In this document: positions 1 to 7,800 of the stretch, one piece after another
Layout of the letters: each line of letters opens with the position of its first letter
How positions within the stretch are numbered: the first letter of the stretch is position 1
NCBI GenBank assembly: GCA_900553985.1
Contig: USFW01000015.1
Span: 1 to 35,143 of the forward strand
Source: an uncultured Clostridium sp.
Lineage (GTDB): Bacteria; Bacillota; Clostridia; TANB77; CAG-508
Length of the DNA: 35,143 nt
Reading direction: 5' to 3'
Position numbers and translations under genes: made by a program
The notes under the pieces: model-generated
Seen by the model: only the letters and a program-made list of their open reading frames with translations
Databases searched by the model: none
What the model was told of the DNA's origin: nothing

Positions 1-2
1 AA

Positions 3-55
3 AAAGAGCTGAGCAAATTAATGATTGAAAATCATCAATTTGCAACAGCCCCTTT
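3..55 (-). repeat. 53-bp hairpin element, left copy (inverted relative to the right end)
   Basis: This stretch is the exact reverse complement of 35091-35143. Read on the minus strand it runs GGGGCTG, GCAAATT, a short loop, AATTTGC, CAGCTCTTTTT, and folds into a nearly complete stem if G-U pairs are allowed. It lies just past the 3' end of the leftward deaminase gene, so it can act as that operon's intrinsic terminator. The GGGGCTGTTGCAAA start also resembles insertion-sequence ends. Which of the two it is cannot be told from this window. Confidence 0.8.
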
Positions 56-69
56 GTCTGCAATCTAAG

Positions 70-96
70 ATAAACATATTTTCGTTTATTTTTTTT
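70..96 (+). terminator. Possible rightward intrinsic terminator
   Basis: ATAAAC (70-75) pairs with GTTTAT (84-89) and is followed by a run of T on the plus strand. It would stop transcription entering from left of the window. The stem is short and all A/T-rich. No gene is seen in 56-150. Confidence 0.4.
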
Positions 97-150
97 ATAA
101 ACTTCTATTATTTGTTTTACCATTAATTTTCTTTCTGTTGTTTGACTTTT

Positions 151-1521
151 TTATTTTACATCTATAACAGGAAATCTGTCTGGAAGTTTTACTCCTGCTT
201 TTTCAATAACTTTTTTACTTTGTTCTTTTATTTTTTCAAGCAATTCTTTTTCATCAAGGAATAAAATTTCTTTTTCTTTCATAAGCCATTTTCCGTTACA
301 CATAGTTGATTCTACATTTTCACTGTTCATTGCATAAACAATATTTGCAATAGGGTCTATCATTGGAAGTGAGTGAATTGTATTTGGATTTAAAATAATA
401 AGGTCTGCCTTTTTCCCTACTTCAAGACTTCCTATTTCTTTCTCCATAAGAGCACATTTAGCTCCATTTATTGTAGCCATTTCAAGAACAGTTTCTGCTG
501 AAACAGTTTTTGGGTCTAATGTTCTTCCTTTGTGAAGAAGTGAAGTTAGATACATATCTCTCATCATATCCATTCTATTATTTGATGGAGCTCCATCAGT
601 TCCTATTCCTACTGTTATTCCTTTTTCTATCATCTCTGGAATTCTAGCAAATCCTAAAACAACTTTCATAGCCGCTGCAGGATTGTGAGAAGCTTTTACA
701 TCATATAATCTAAATAAATCAATTTCTCTTTCAGTAAGCCACACCACATGAGCTGCTACTAAATTTGGCCCTAAAGCTCCTAATTTATAAAGATGTTCTA
801 CTGTTGTTTCTCCTTTTACAGCTCTTGTATAATCCATCTCATCTTTAACTTCAAGAACATGCATATGAATTCCTGTATTATATTTATCTGCAAGTTTTTT
901 AGTTCCTACAATAAGTTCATCTGAGTTATTAAATATAGTTCTTAAACCAAACCAAATTTTAATTCTTCCATCAGCAGTATTATTGTATTTTAAAAATAAT
1001 TTTTCCTGCTCATCAAGTTCTTCTTTAGCTGTTTTCTGCCAAACTTTTGGAAGTCCTTCTCCTTCGTCCATTGTAGATTTACATAAGCAGGCTCTCAATC
1101 CACATTTTTCTACTGCTTCTGCCATTGCATCTACAAACTGTCCTCCAGCTTCAAGGAATGTTGTACATCCTGTTTTTATAAGTTCAACACAACATCCTAA
1201 TGAAGAAATAAGAGAATCTTCATAGTTAAAACTGCTTTCATAAGGCCATACTCTTTCTCTTAACCATGTAAGAAGAACAACATCATCAGCTATACCTCTT
1301 CCAAGCTGTTGTGAAAGGTGAACGTGAGTATTTACAAGACCAGGCATAATTATTTTTCCTTGTGCATCATAAATTTCTACATCAGCTTTTACAAGAGTAT
1401 CTGCTACTTTTCCTACAGCAACTATTTTATCATCTTCTATAAGAATTGATCCACCATTAAAAACTTCTCTTTTTTCATTCATAGAAACAATATAACCATT
1501 TTTTATTAAAATTTGTGACAT
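151..1521 (-). CDS. Amidohydrolase, MtaD/TrzA/AtzA-type deaminase (purine or pterin-like substrate)
   Basis: A 456-residue cytosolic metal-dependent hydrolase of the amidohydrolase superfamily, in the group that holds methylthioadenosine/SAH deaminase, 8-oxoguanine deaminase and the triazine hydrolases. Visible motifs are the metal-binding HVH (His66, His68) after a beta-sandwich N-terminus, IHMHVLE with His221 and Glu224, AHVVW with His258, SHNP at 278-281, and the GTDGAPSNN strand with the catalytic Asp309. Length is normal for the family. It starts 28 bp after the permease stop, behind a good ribosome site, so the two form one operon. The purine-type permease partner suggests a purine-like base or nucleoside substrate. 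The SHNPAAAMK form differs from the HCP form of classic MTA/SAH deaminases, so the exact substrate stays open. The family call is firm; the substrate is inference. Confidence 0.85.
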   Translation of the reverse strand: MSQILIKNGYIVSMNEKREVFNGGSILIEDDKIVAVGKVADTLVKADVEIYDAQGKIIMPGLVNTHVHLSQQLGRGIADDVVLLTWLRERVWPYESSFNYEDSLISSLGCCVELIKTGCTTFLEAGGQFVDAMAEAVEKCGLRACLCKSTMDEGEGLPKVWQKTAKEELDEQEKLFLKYNNTADGRIKIWFGLRTIFNNSDELIVGTKKLADKYNTGIHMHVLEVKDEMDYTRAVKGETTVEHLYKLGALGPNLVAAHVVWLTEREIDLFRLYDVKASHNPAAAMKVVLGFARIPEMIEKGITVGIGTDGAPSNNRMDMMRDMYLTSLLHKGRTLDPKTVSAETVLEMATINGAKCALMEKEIGSLEVGKKADLIILNPNTIHSLPMIDPIANIVYAMNSENVESTMCNGKWLMKEKEILFLDEKELLEKIKEQSKKVIEKAGVKLPDRFPVIDVK

Positions 1522-1549
1522 TTTTATCTCTCCTTTTTAAACACAATAA

Positions 1550-2851
1550 TTATATTATAATATTAACTACAGAAAGTGCTCCGATTATCCATAATATAAG
1601 ATTTATTTTATGCCATTCTCTTGCAACTGCATGCATTATAATATAGCTTATAAATCCAAAACTAAGTCCTATACTTATACTATAAGTAAGAGGCATAAAA
1701 ATAATCGTTATAAAAGCTGGCACTGCAATTTTTATATCTTGAAGATCTAAATCTTTTACACTTTTAAACATAAAAACTCCAACCATAACAAGCGAAGGAG
1801 CTGCAGCAAACATTGGCACTATTCCTACAAGAGGAGTTATTAATAATGCAAGTAAGAAAAGAATTCCTGTTACAAAAGAAGCTAATCCTGTTTTTGCTCC
1901 AGCTGCAATTCCTGCTGCTGATTCTCCAAAAGTTGTAACTGTACTTGTCCCTAAAAATGCTCCTATAATTGTTGAAGAAACATCTGCGAACATCATTTTT
2001 CCAAGTCCTTCATAGTGACCATCTTTATCAACTAAACCAATCTCTTTATAGCAGGCAATTAAAAATCCTAAAGAGTCAAATAAGTCTATAAACATGAATG
2101 AAAATATAGAACCAAAAAGAGAAAGTTTAAATGCTCCCCAAATATTAAGTTTAAAAGCAATCGGCTCAATGCTTGGAGGCATAGATACAATTCCTTCTGG
2201 CATAGATACAAGCCCGCAAAGCATACCAAGAATTGTAACTATCACTATACTTATTAAAATTCCACCTCTTATTTTCTTCATATCAAATATTGCCATAAGT
2301 ATAAGACCTACTACAGAAAGAACCACTGGTAAAGTGAATTTTCCAAGTGCTACAAGAGTTGCAGGGTCAGCTACAATAATTCCCATATTTTTTAGACCGA
2401 TAAAAGCTATAAAAAGTCCTATCCCTGCTGTTGATGCTGTTGTTATTGGTGCAGGAATAGCATTTGCAAGTTTTTCTCTAAGTCCTGATGCAGCTAAAAT
2501 AAAAAAGAATGTCCCAGATAAAAATACTACTCCAAGTGCATCCTGCCAAGGAATTCCTTTCCCCATTACAAGTGTAAAAGTAAAAAATGCATTAAGCCCC
2601 ATTCCAGGTGCCATTGCTATAGGAACATTTCCTAAAAAAGCTGCTAAAAAAGTTCCTATTGCAGTTGCTAGACAAGTAACAGTTATAAGAGCTCCTTTAT
2701 CCATTCCAGCCATTGATAGAATAGCAGGGTTTACGAAAATAATATAAGCCATAGCTAAAAATGTTGTAACACCTGCAATAACCTCTGTTCTTACAGAACT
2801 ACCTCTCTCTTCAATTTTGAAGATTTTTTCCATTAAAGAATTGTTTGACAA
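1550..2851 (-). CDS. Purine base permease, AzgA/PbuG-type (NCS2 family)
   Basis: A 433-residue inner-membrane transporter with about a dozen hydrophobic segments. The N-terminal stretch (ERGSSVRTEVIAGVTTFLAM, roughly residues 15-35), the NPAIL and APGMGLNAFFTF segments near 41-100, and the later GLGKMMFADVSS and GTSTVTTFGESAAGIAAGAK motifs are typical of adenine/guanine/hypoxanthine proton symporters. It is the first gene of the operon and the deaminase follows 28 bp downstream, so uptake and deamination of one base are probably coupled. A strong promoter with an overlapping dyad lies 85 bp upstream. No purine-riboswitch core is visible in the leader. Confidence 0.9.
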   Translation of the reverse strand: MSNNSLMEKIFKIEERGSSVRTEVIAGVTTFLAMAYIIFVNPAILSMAGMDKGALITVTCLATAIGTFLAAFLGNVPIAMAPGMGLNAFFTFTLVMGKGIPWQDALGVVFLSGTFFFILAASGLREKLANAIPAPITTASTAGIGLFIAFIGLKNMGIIVADPATLVALGKFTLPVVLSVVGLILMAIFDMKKIRGGILISIVIVTILGMLCGLVSMPEGIVSMPPSIEPIAFKLNIWGAFKLSLFGSIFSFMFIDLFDSLGFLIACYKEIGLVDKDGHYEGLGKMMFADVSSTIIGAFLGTSTVTTFGESAAGIAAGAKTGLASFVTGILFLLALLITPLVGIVPMFAAAPSLVMVGVFMFKSVKDLDLQDIKIAVPAFITIIFMPLTYSISIGLSFGFISYIIMHAVAREWHKINLILWIIGALSVVNIII

Positions 2852-2934
2852 AATTTTTCCCCCTTTAAATTTTTATATTTATTTTTTAATTTCTTTAATT
2901 CTTTAAAACAAAAAAATTTTTAAACTACCTTATT

Positions 2935-2985
2935 ATTTTATAAGAAAAGAAAAATTCTGTCAATTTATTAAAAAAATTATGACAG
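2935..2985 (-). promoter_or_regulatory. Sigma-70 promoter of the permease-deaminase operon with overlapping dyad
   Basis: On the minus strand TTGACA (2963-2958) is followed after exactly 17 bp by TAAAAT (2940-2935). The -35 box lies inside an inverted repeat, CTGTCA at 2957-2962 and TGACAG at 2980-2985, separated by 17 bp. A regulator bound there would cover the -35 region. The promoter is seen directly; the operator role is inference. Confidence 0.7.
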
Positions 2986-3067
2986 ATCTTTCAAAAAAAC
3001 AAGTTTTTATAATTTTACAACTTATATTATTATAATTTTTATATTTTGTATTTTTGTCTTTTATAAG

Positions 3068-3096
3068 TTGCAAAACTTTTTATAAAATGATATTCT
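3068..3096 (+). promoter_or_regulatory. Likely promoter of the AAA_14 ATPase gene
   Basis: TTGCAA (3068-3073), a 17-bp spacer and TATTCT (3091-3096) precede the gene by 21 bp. The -10 box is a moderate match only. Confidence 0.5.
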
Positions 3097-3117
3097 AATA
3101 GTATAGAGGTGATAATT

Positions 3118-4338
3118 ATGATAAAAAGAGAATTGTATCTAAAAAAAATTAGAAATTTCATAGATAAACCTGTTATAAAAGTTATTACTGGAATGAGAAG
3201 AAGTGGAAAATCAATGATTTTAAAACTAATCTCCCAAGAACTTTTAGAAAAAGGAATACTTTCCCAAAATATTATATATATAAATTTTGAATCTTTAATG
3301 TTCAGTGATTTAACTGAATTTAAATCTCTATACAATCATATAATAGAAAAATCTCAAACTTTAACAGAAAAAGTATACATTCTTCTTGATGAAATTCAAG
3401 AAGTAGAGCATTGGGAAAAAGCTGTGAATTCATTTATGGTTGATTTAGATTGTGATATCTATATAACAGGTTCAAATGCTAATCTGCTTTCATCAGAACT
3501 TGCAACATACATTGCAGGAAGATATGTGGAAATTAAAGTTTATCCTCTTTCTTTTAGAGAATATATAGATTTTGCTAAAATCCAAAATCCACAGAACATT
3601 TTAAGCAATGAAGAATATTTTGAACAGTATCTCCAATTTGGAGGACTTCCTGGAATACACAACTTTAGTTATGATAAAAGCAATATTTATCAATACTTGT
3701 CTGATATTTATAGTTCCATTTTACTAAAAGATGTAGTTGCAAAGAATAATATAAGAGATGTAGAACTTCTTGAAAGAATCATTTTATATATTTTTGATAA
3801 TATTGGAAATACTTTTTCTGCCAAAAATGTTTCTGATTTTTTAAAAAGCCAAGGAAGAAAATTAAGCAGAGAAACTGTTTATAATTACTTAAAAGCTTTA
3901 GAAAGTGCTTATATCATCTCACCAGTTCAAAGATATGATATAAAGGGAAAAGCCCATTTAGAAACAATGGAAAAATTTTATCTTACTGATTTGGGATTTA
4001 GACATGCAAAATTAGGTTATAGACCAAATGATATAGCAGGATATTTAGAAAATATAATTTACTTAGAGCTTATCAGAAGAAAATATACAGTAAATATAGG
4101 TAAATTAGGTACAAAAGAAATAGACTTTATAGGAACTTTGGAAAATGAAAAATTATATATTCAAGTTACATATTTATTAGCTTCTCCTGAAACCGTAGAA
4201 AGAGAATTTTCTCCTTTGAAAAAAATAGAAGACAATTATCCAAAATATGTTCTCTCTATGGATAACCTAGGAGAATATAATATTGACGGAATAGTGAGAA
4301 AAAGAATTATAGATTTTCTATTAGAAAAAAGCATATAA
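3118..4338 (+). CDS. ATP-binding protein, AAA_14 plus DUF4143
   Basis: A 406-residue cytosolic ATPase of the common bacterial AAA_14/DUF4143 family, whose cellular role is unproven. The Walker A is GMRRSGKS at residues 25-32 and the Walker B is ILLDE ending at Asp91-Glu92. A sensor-like ITGSNA strand and the IAGRYVEIKVYPLSFREY segment follow. The C-terminal third has a winged-helix-like part and a GTKEIDFIG segment resembling a restriction-endonuclease-like fold. I place the start at ATG 3118 because AGAGGTG sits correctly before it; an upstream GTG at 3109 overlaps that ribosome site. It is a single-gene unit between two promoters. Such proteins are often multicopy and patchily distributed. 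Confidence 0.88.
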   Translation: MIKRELYLKKIRNFIDKPVIKVITGMRRSGKSMILKLISQELLEKGILSQNIIYINFESLMFSDLTEFKSLYNHIIEKSQTLTEKVYILLDEIQEVEHWEKAVNSFMVDLDCDIYITGSNANLLSSELATYIAGRYVEIKVYPLSFREYIDFAKIQNPQNILSNEEYFEQYLQFGGLPGIHNFSYDKSNIYQYLSDIYSSILLKDVVAKNNIRDVELLERIILYIFDNIGNTFSAKNVSDFLKSQGRKLSRETVYNYLKALESAYIISPVQRYDIKGKAHLETMEKFYLTDLGFRHAKLGYRPNDIAGYLENIIYLELIRRKYTVNIGKLGTKEIDFIGTLENEKLYIQVTYLLASPETVEREFSPLKKIEDNYPKYVLSMDNLGEYNIDGIVRKRIIDFLLEKSI

Positions 4339-4427
4339 GTACTTTTACAAACTTTTAACAGAAAAGAAATATTCCCTTAACAAGTAACATCTATAATATG
4401 AAAACATAAAAATACTTGGAGGAAAAA

Positions 4428-5105
4428 ATGTTATTAAAAAAAGTTTGTATTTTATCTGTATTAATGAGTGCTTTAGCATTTGGAGAAAATATTGCAGTTA
4501 ATCATTCTGAAAAGTTGGTTGCTGACGGAAAATATATTTTAAAATCTGAAAAAAATCTTATTACAGCTATGTCTGCTAAAAACAGAGATGGCAGCATAAA
4601 TGTCTTAGTTGAAATCCCATCAGGAACAAATGGAAAATGGGAAGTAAATAAAGAAACTGGAAACCTTGATTGGGAATTTAAAAAAGGAGTTCCTAGAGTA
4701 GTTCAATATCTTCCATATCCTGCTAACTATGGTATGATTCCTCAAACTCTTTCAACTGAAGAGATCGGTGGGGATGGAAATCCACTTGATGTTTTACTTC
4801 TAGGAGAAGCTGTTCCAAGAGGAGCATATGTAAAAGGAAAACTTATTGGAGTAATGTATATGAAAGACCATGGAGAAACAGATGATAAACTTTTAGCTGT
4901 TGCTGAAGGATCACCATTTGAAAATATCAACACTGTTTCTGAACTTAAAGAGCAATTCCCTGGAACTTTAGAAATTCTTCAAACTTGGTTTGTAAACTAT
5001 AAAGGTATTGGAGAAGATATGAAAGTCAGTGGTTTTGCTGGAAAAAAAGAAGCTGACAAAGTTCTTAACGAAGCTGTAAAAGGATATAAGAAATACGGAA
5101 AATAA
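4428..5105 (+). CDS. Exported family I inorganic pyrophosphatase with altered signature
   Basis: A 225-residue soluble-type pyrophosphatase carrying an N-terminal signal peptide (MLLKKVCILSVLMSALAFG, cut probably near residue 19), so it should act outside the cytoplasm. Family I residues are recognisable: Glu62, Lys70, Glu72, Arg90, the YPANYG loop at 97-102, the DGNPLD signature at 116-121, the KDHGETDDK loop and the NYK near the C-terminus. The usual signature is DxDPxD; here the middle Asp is Asn118. The homologous E. coli residue is Asp67, thought to help activate the attacking water. Start ATG 4428 follows GGAGG; a TTG at 4416 overlaps that site and was rejected. TATAAT lies at 4392-4397. 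Activity could be reduced or altered. Confidence 0.85.
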   Translation: MLLKKVCILSVLMSALAFGENIAVNHSEKLVADGKYILKSEKNLITAMSAKNRDGSINVLVEIPSGTNGKWEVNKETGNLDWEFKKGVPRVVQYLPYPANYGMIPQTLSTEEIGGDGNPLDVLLLGEAVPRGAYVKGKLIGVMYMKDHGETDDKLLAVAEGSPFENINTVSELKEQFPGTLEILQTWFVNYKGIGEDMKVSGFAGKKEADKVLNEAVKGYKKYGK

Positions 5106-5131
5106 CTTATAATTTAATCATTAATTAACAA

Positions 5132-5172
5132 GGATTGATTCCTGTATACTGCAGGAGTCAATCTTTTTATTT
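5132..5172 (+). terminator. Intrinsic terminator of the pyrophosphatase gene
   Basis: GATTGATTCCTG (5133-5144) pairs with CAGGAGTCAATC (5152-5163) and is followed by TTTTTATTTT. It lies 27 bp after the stop codon. Confidence 0.85.
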
Positions 5173-5237
5173 TCTTCTGCATTTACTTATACCATTTAGC
5201 TTTTTTAATATTAAAATCACATTTTTTTGAAAAAATA

Positions 5238-5253
5238 TGTGAAATTTCTCACA
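5238..5253. promoter_or_regulatory. CRP/FNR-family-like operator
   Basis: TGTGA-N6-TCACA is an exact match to the classical CRP half-site arrangement. A TATAAG at 5291-5296 lies at a distance that would suit an upstream activator site. No gene directly downstream is obvious before the structured RNA at 5441, so the target is unclear. Confidence 0.45.
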
Positions 5254-5323
5254 CTTTTCTATATTTTTAATAGAAAAAACTTAAAAGTAGTATAAGAAAA
5301 TGAGGAAAAATTATATCAAATTT

Positions 5324-5393
5324 ATTAGGAATATATTCCTAATTTCTGCCTAATTTATAAAATTATAGGAATGTATTCCTATTTTTTCTTTTA
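5324..5393. promoter_or_regulatory. Two similar palindromes in the leader region, AGGAAT/ATTCCT type
   Basis: A perfect 20-bp palindrome ATTAGGAATATATTCCTAAT lies at 5324-5343. A near-identical one, ATAGGAATGTATTCCTAT, lies at 5365-5382, 40 bp further on, about four helical turns. The second runs into TTTTTTCTTTT and could double as a short terminator. The pair looks like twin operators, but the protein that would bind is unknown. The rest of 5173-5440 holds no gene. Confidence 0.5.
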
Positions 5394-5405
5394 AGATCTC
5401 CTTTG

Positions 5406-5434
5406 TTTACAGAAATATAAAAATAAAGTATACT
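5406..5434 (+). promoter_or_regulatory. Strong sigma-70 promoter of the structured RNA
   Basis: TTTACA (5406-5411), a 17-bp spacer and TATACT (5429-5434). The -10 box is centred in a perfect 12-bp palindrome AAAGTATACTTT (5425-5436). The predicted start site, about 5441, falls exactly at the foot of the RNA's closing stem. Confidence 0.7.
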
Positions 5435-5440
5435 TTAAAT

Positions 5441-5533
5441 ATGAAAGACTTGAGGATAGAGATATGGGACTATCGCCCCGTAATTGGAAGGAAATGTGGG
5501 AATCCCAGCCCCACCAAGTCTTTCTTTTATTAT
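5441..5533 (+). ncRNA. Compact structured RNA, family not recognised
   Basis: The transcript would begin with GAAAGACTTG (5443-5452), which pairs perfectly with CAAGTCTTTC (5515-5524), followed at once by TTTTATT. Inside are a hairpin GATAG (5454-5458) with CTATC (5470-5474) and a second hairpin GTGGG (5496-5500) with CCCAC (5510-5514). The two hairpin loops contain TGGGA and TCCCA, which are complementary and could kiss, as in three-way-junction riboswitches. The G/C content is far above the surroundings, a usual sign of RNA structure in AT-rich genomes. It may be a stand-alone small RNA closed by its own terminator stem, or a riboswitch for the genes downstream. I matched it to no family I know (not TPP, purine, ZTP, fluoride, THF or c-di-GMP). 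A 34-codon ORF runs through it but has no ribosome site. Confidence 0.6.
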
Positions 5534-5578
5534 AAAAATAAATAGAAGATTTAAGAAAATTTTAATGGAGGAGATAAA

Positions 5579-5746
5579 ATAACTGTAAAACAAACTGAAG
5601 CAAAGAAAAAATGGCAGAAAAAAATAAAAAAAGAACAAAATATTTATCTGAACAGAAGCAGAGCTAGAAACTTTCTAAAGAAAGTTGTATTTCTTGAAGA
5701 TATAAAAAAATTTGAAGAGATCTTAAAAGAAAAAAGAAATTATTAA
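5579..5746 (+). CDS. Small basic protein with apparent ATA start codon
   Basis: A 55-codon frame with composition unlike random sequence: Lys-rich start (VKQTEAKKKWQKK), then YLNRSRARNFLKK, an acidic helix and a KEKRNY end. It recalls short helical proteins of phage and mobile elements, from memory and not proven. A textbook ribosome site GGAGGAG (5567-5573) sits 5 bp before an ATA codon and no ATG, GTG or TTG is available at the right place. So translation begins at ATA, or the gene lost its ATG by one base change, or the base is an error. It lies 33 bp past the structured RNA and 34 bp before the next gene, apparently in the same transcript. Confidence 0.5.
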   Translation: MTVKQTEAKKKWQKKIKKEQNIYLNRSRARNFLKKVVFLEDIKKFEEILKEKRNY

Positions 5747-5780
5747 AATCTGAAGAATAAAAAATAGTGGAGGTACTTAA

Positions 5781-7294
5781 ATGATAAAAATAGATAAAAT
5801 CTACGACTTTGCTATAAAATGGCTTAATAAATTTAAAGATAAAAGCATTTCATATAAAGAACTTACATCCTATCATATGGAAGAAGAATGCTCTGAGCTT
5901 GGGTTTCAAGTGTATTGTGACATATTTTCACTGAAAAATATGGAAAAATAAACGATCCTAAAGTTTTTAAAGAAGCTCTTAAATATATAACAGATATTAA
6001 TCTTCTTGGATCTGCAATATATTCAAAATGGAATTACTTCTATTCTTGGGCATATAGCAGTGCTGAAATTCTTGAAGATAAAAATCGTGAATGGTTTATT
6101 CTTGCTTTAGAACATCTTGCAAAACTTTCTGAAGCTAAACCTTACGGAAATATTAAAAAAGTAAAAATTATATCAAATAGGGTTTCGTCAAAGCATTACA
6201 TATTTAATCTAGAAAATGAGATACAACAATCTCTTACAATAGAGTCTGATGGACATATTTGGTTTTCAGCATATACATCTGAAAAAAGAAAAGATGGAAA
6301 ATATAGGAAAAACAGGATGCATAACTTCAGAATTAATCCATCTGTTGCAGAAAATATTATATCTGATATCTCTTCTTATCTCTGTTATTACGATATTACT
6401 GAAAATTATGAAACAGCAGAATATCCTGTGTGGACAGTAGAAATAATCAATCAAGAGGGAAAAATCTATAAGTTTAACAATCACTTCATTTTTATTGATG
6501 ATATTAACCACGAGGAATATATTTCCAACAAAATCCGTAAAGCTTTAAAAATACCTGATCTATTTTTATTTGATGCAAAATTTGAAGAGAATATAATAGA
6601 CAGAGTTGTTGTTGATTATCATAGAATTACAAAAATAAATACTAAAAGAGCATTTGATAAAGAAAAAAAACCATTTGATTGGAACTATACAGAAAGACTA
6701 ATTGTTGACAGAGAAACTAAAACTATAGAACATATTCAAGATATTGGATTAGGCTGCACTGTTTCTAAGAAATATACTTCTAAAAATGAGATAGATGATA
6801 TCCTTGATGGTTTAGATATAGACTCACTTTTAGAAAAAGATGTAATAGAAGAAAAATATTTTGATTTAAAAATTATGCCTTTTGAAGAAAGAAAATATAC
6901 TATAACTGCTACTTTAAGAAATGGCGGAGAGAAAAAAATTTCAGGAATATTTGATAAAAAAGGACTTCCTTATGGTTGGGAAGATTTTGCAGAAGCTATC
7001 TATAGCTTTATATCTTTCTATGGATGCGGGGAAATATTAAGCCCTGCTGTATACGGAAAAAGTCATGATGATATAATTTTATGCCATGTAAAATTTAAAG
7101 ATGGACATAAAACTTATAACTATATCTCTGATTTTGATAATATTGATGTTGGAGATAAGGTAGTCGTTCCTGTATGGGATGATAATCACGAAACTACAGC
7201 TGAAGTAGTTAAGATAGAATATATCCCAGAAAAAGAAATGACTATTCCAATAGAAAAAATTAAGCATATTATTAGAAAATGCTCAAAAAGATAG
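5781..7294 (+). pseudogene. Frameshifted gene of about 504 codons, unknown function
   Basis: A good start (ATG 5781 after GTGGAGG) opens a frame that stops at 5951 after 56 codons. The other frame takes over cleanly from 5930 (TEKYGKINDPKVF) and stays open to 7294. The join is at TTTT 5925-5928: one more T would give one continuous protein reading DIFFTEKYGK. I recognise no enzyme motif. The N-terminal part is helical. The middle is rich in beta-strand and charged residues. The last 60 residues (GDKVVVPVWDD, then IIRKC) form a small beta-barrel-like tail also seen in Firmicutes proteins of unknown role. It is followed 12 bp later by the macrodomain gene, so the two probably worked together. 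It could be a real mutation, a phase-variable T tract or a sequencing error. Confidence 0.6.
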
Positions 7295-7306
7295 AGGAGT
7301 AATTTA

Positions 7307-7777
7307 ATGAAAAATATTATTTATTTAAACGGAAATGCAGTATACCCAAAAATTTCTGGTAATAAAGTAATAGTTCATATCTGCAATGATGAAGGTCGTT
7401 GGGGTGGTGGTTTTGTCCTTGCAATTTCTAAAAGATGGAATGAACCTGAAAAGCAGTACAAAGAGTGGATAAGAAGTGGAAAAGGAAAACTTGGAGAGAT
7501 CCAATTTGTTCCTGTAGAAAAGGATATAGTTGTGGTTAATATGATAGCTCAAGAAAACTTTGTGAGCTTTGTTAATCCTATAGCTGTAAGATATGAAGCT
7601 CTTAAAAAATGTCTGCAACAAGTTTCTGATTCCATAAAAGGAAATGAAGTATCAGTCCATATGCCGAGAATAGGGTGCGGAATTGCTGGAGGAAAATGGG
7701 AGAATATAGAGCCTATTATCATAGATACATTATGCAAAAATGATATTCAAGTTTATGTTTATGACTACACTATATAA
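7307..7777 (+). CDS. Stand-alone macrodomain protein, TARG1/Poa1-like
   Basis: A 156-residue single macrodomain, the fold that binds or removes ADP-ribose groups. Visible features are the HICND strand, the glycine-rich GRWGGGFVLAISKRW loop near residues 28-42, and the C-terminal PRIGCGIAGGKWENIE signature. This is closest to the TARG1/ALC1-type class. In human TARG1 the corresponding segment carries a catalytic Asp after GCG; here it is Ala-Gly, so binding or a different mechanism is likelier than TARG1-type hydrolysis. Ribosome site GAGGAG is well placed. It lies 12 bp after the frameshifted gene. No DarT-type toxin gene is seen beside it, which argues against a DarTG pair. Confidence 0.82.
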   Translation: MKNIIYLNGNAVYPKISGNKVIVHICNDEGRWGGGFVLAISKRWNEPEKQYKEWIRSGKGKLGEIQFVPVEKDIVVVNMIAQENFVSFVNPIAVRYEALKKCLQQVSDSIKGNEVSVHMPRIGCGIAGGKWENIEPIIIDTLCKNDIQVYVYDYTI

Positions 7778-7800
7778 AATTTTAAAGGAAGAGGATTTTT

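Noticed and set aside
2094..2747. Long rightward frame opposite the permease gene
   Set aside because: It is the antisense shadow of a transmembrane protein, with no ribosome site and unnatural composition.
2852..3000. Purine riboswitch before the permease gene
   Set aside because: The conserved junction bases and loop pairs are absent.
5443..5524. Retron-type RNA, because of complementary ends
   Set aside because: No reverse transcriptase gene lies nearby and the typical msr/msd layout is not seen.
5441..5545. 34-codon ORF running through the structured RNA
   Set aside because: No ribosome site, and it begins at the predicted transcription start. The RNA stems explain the sequence better.
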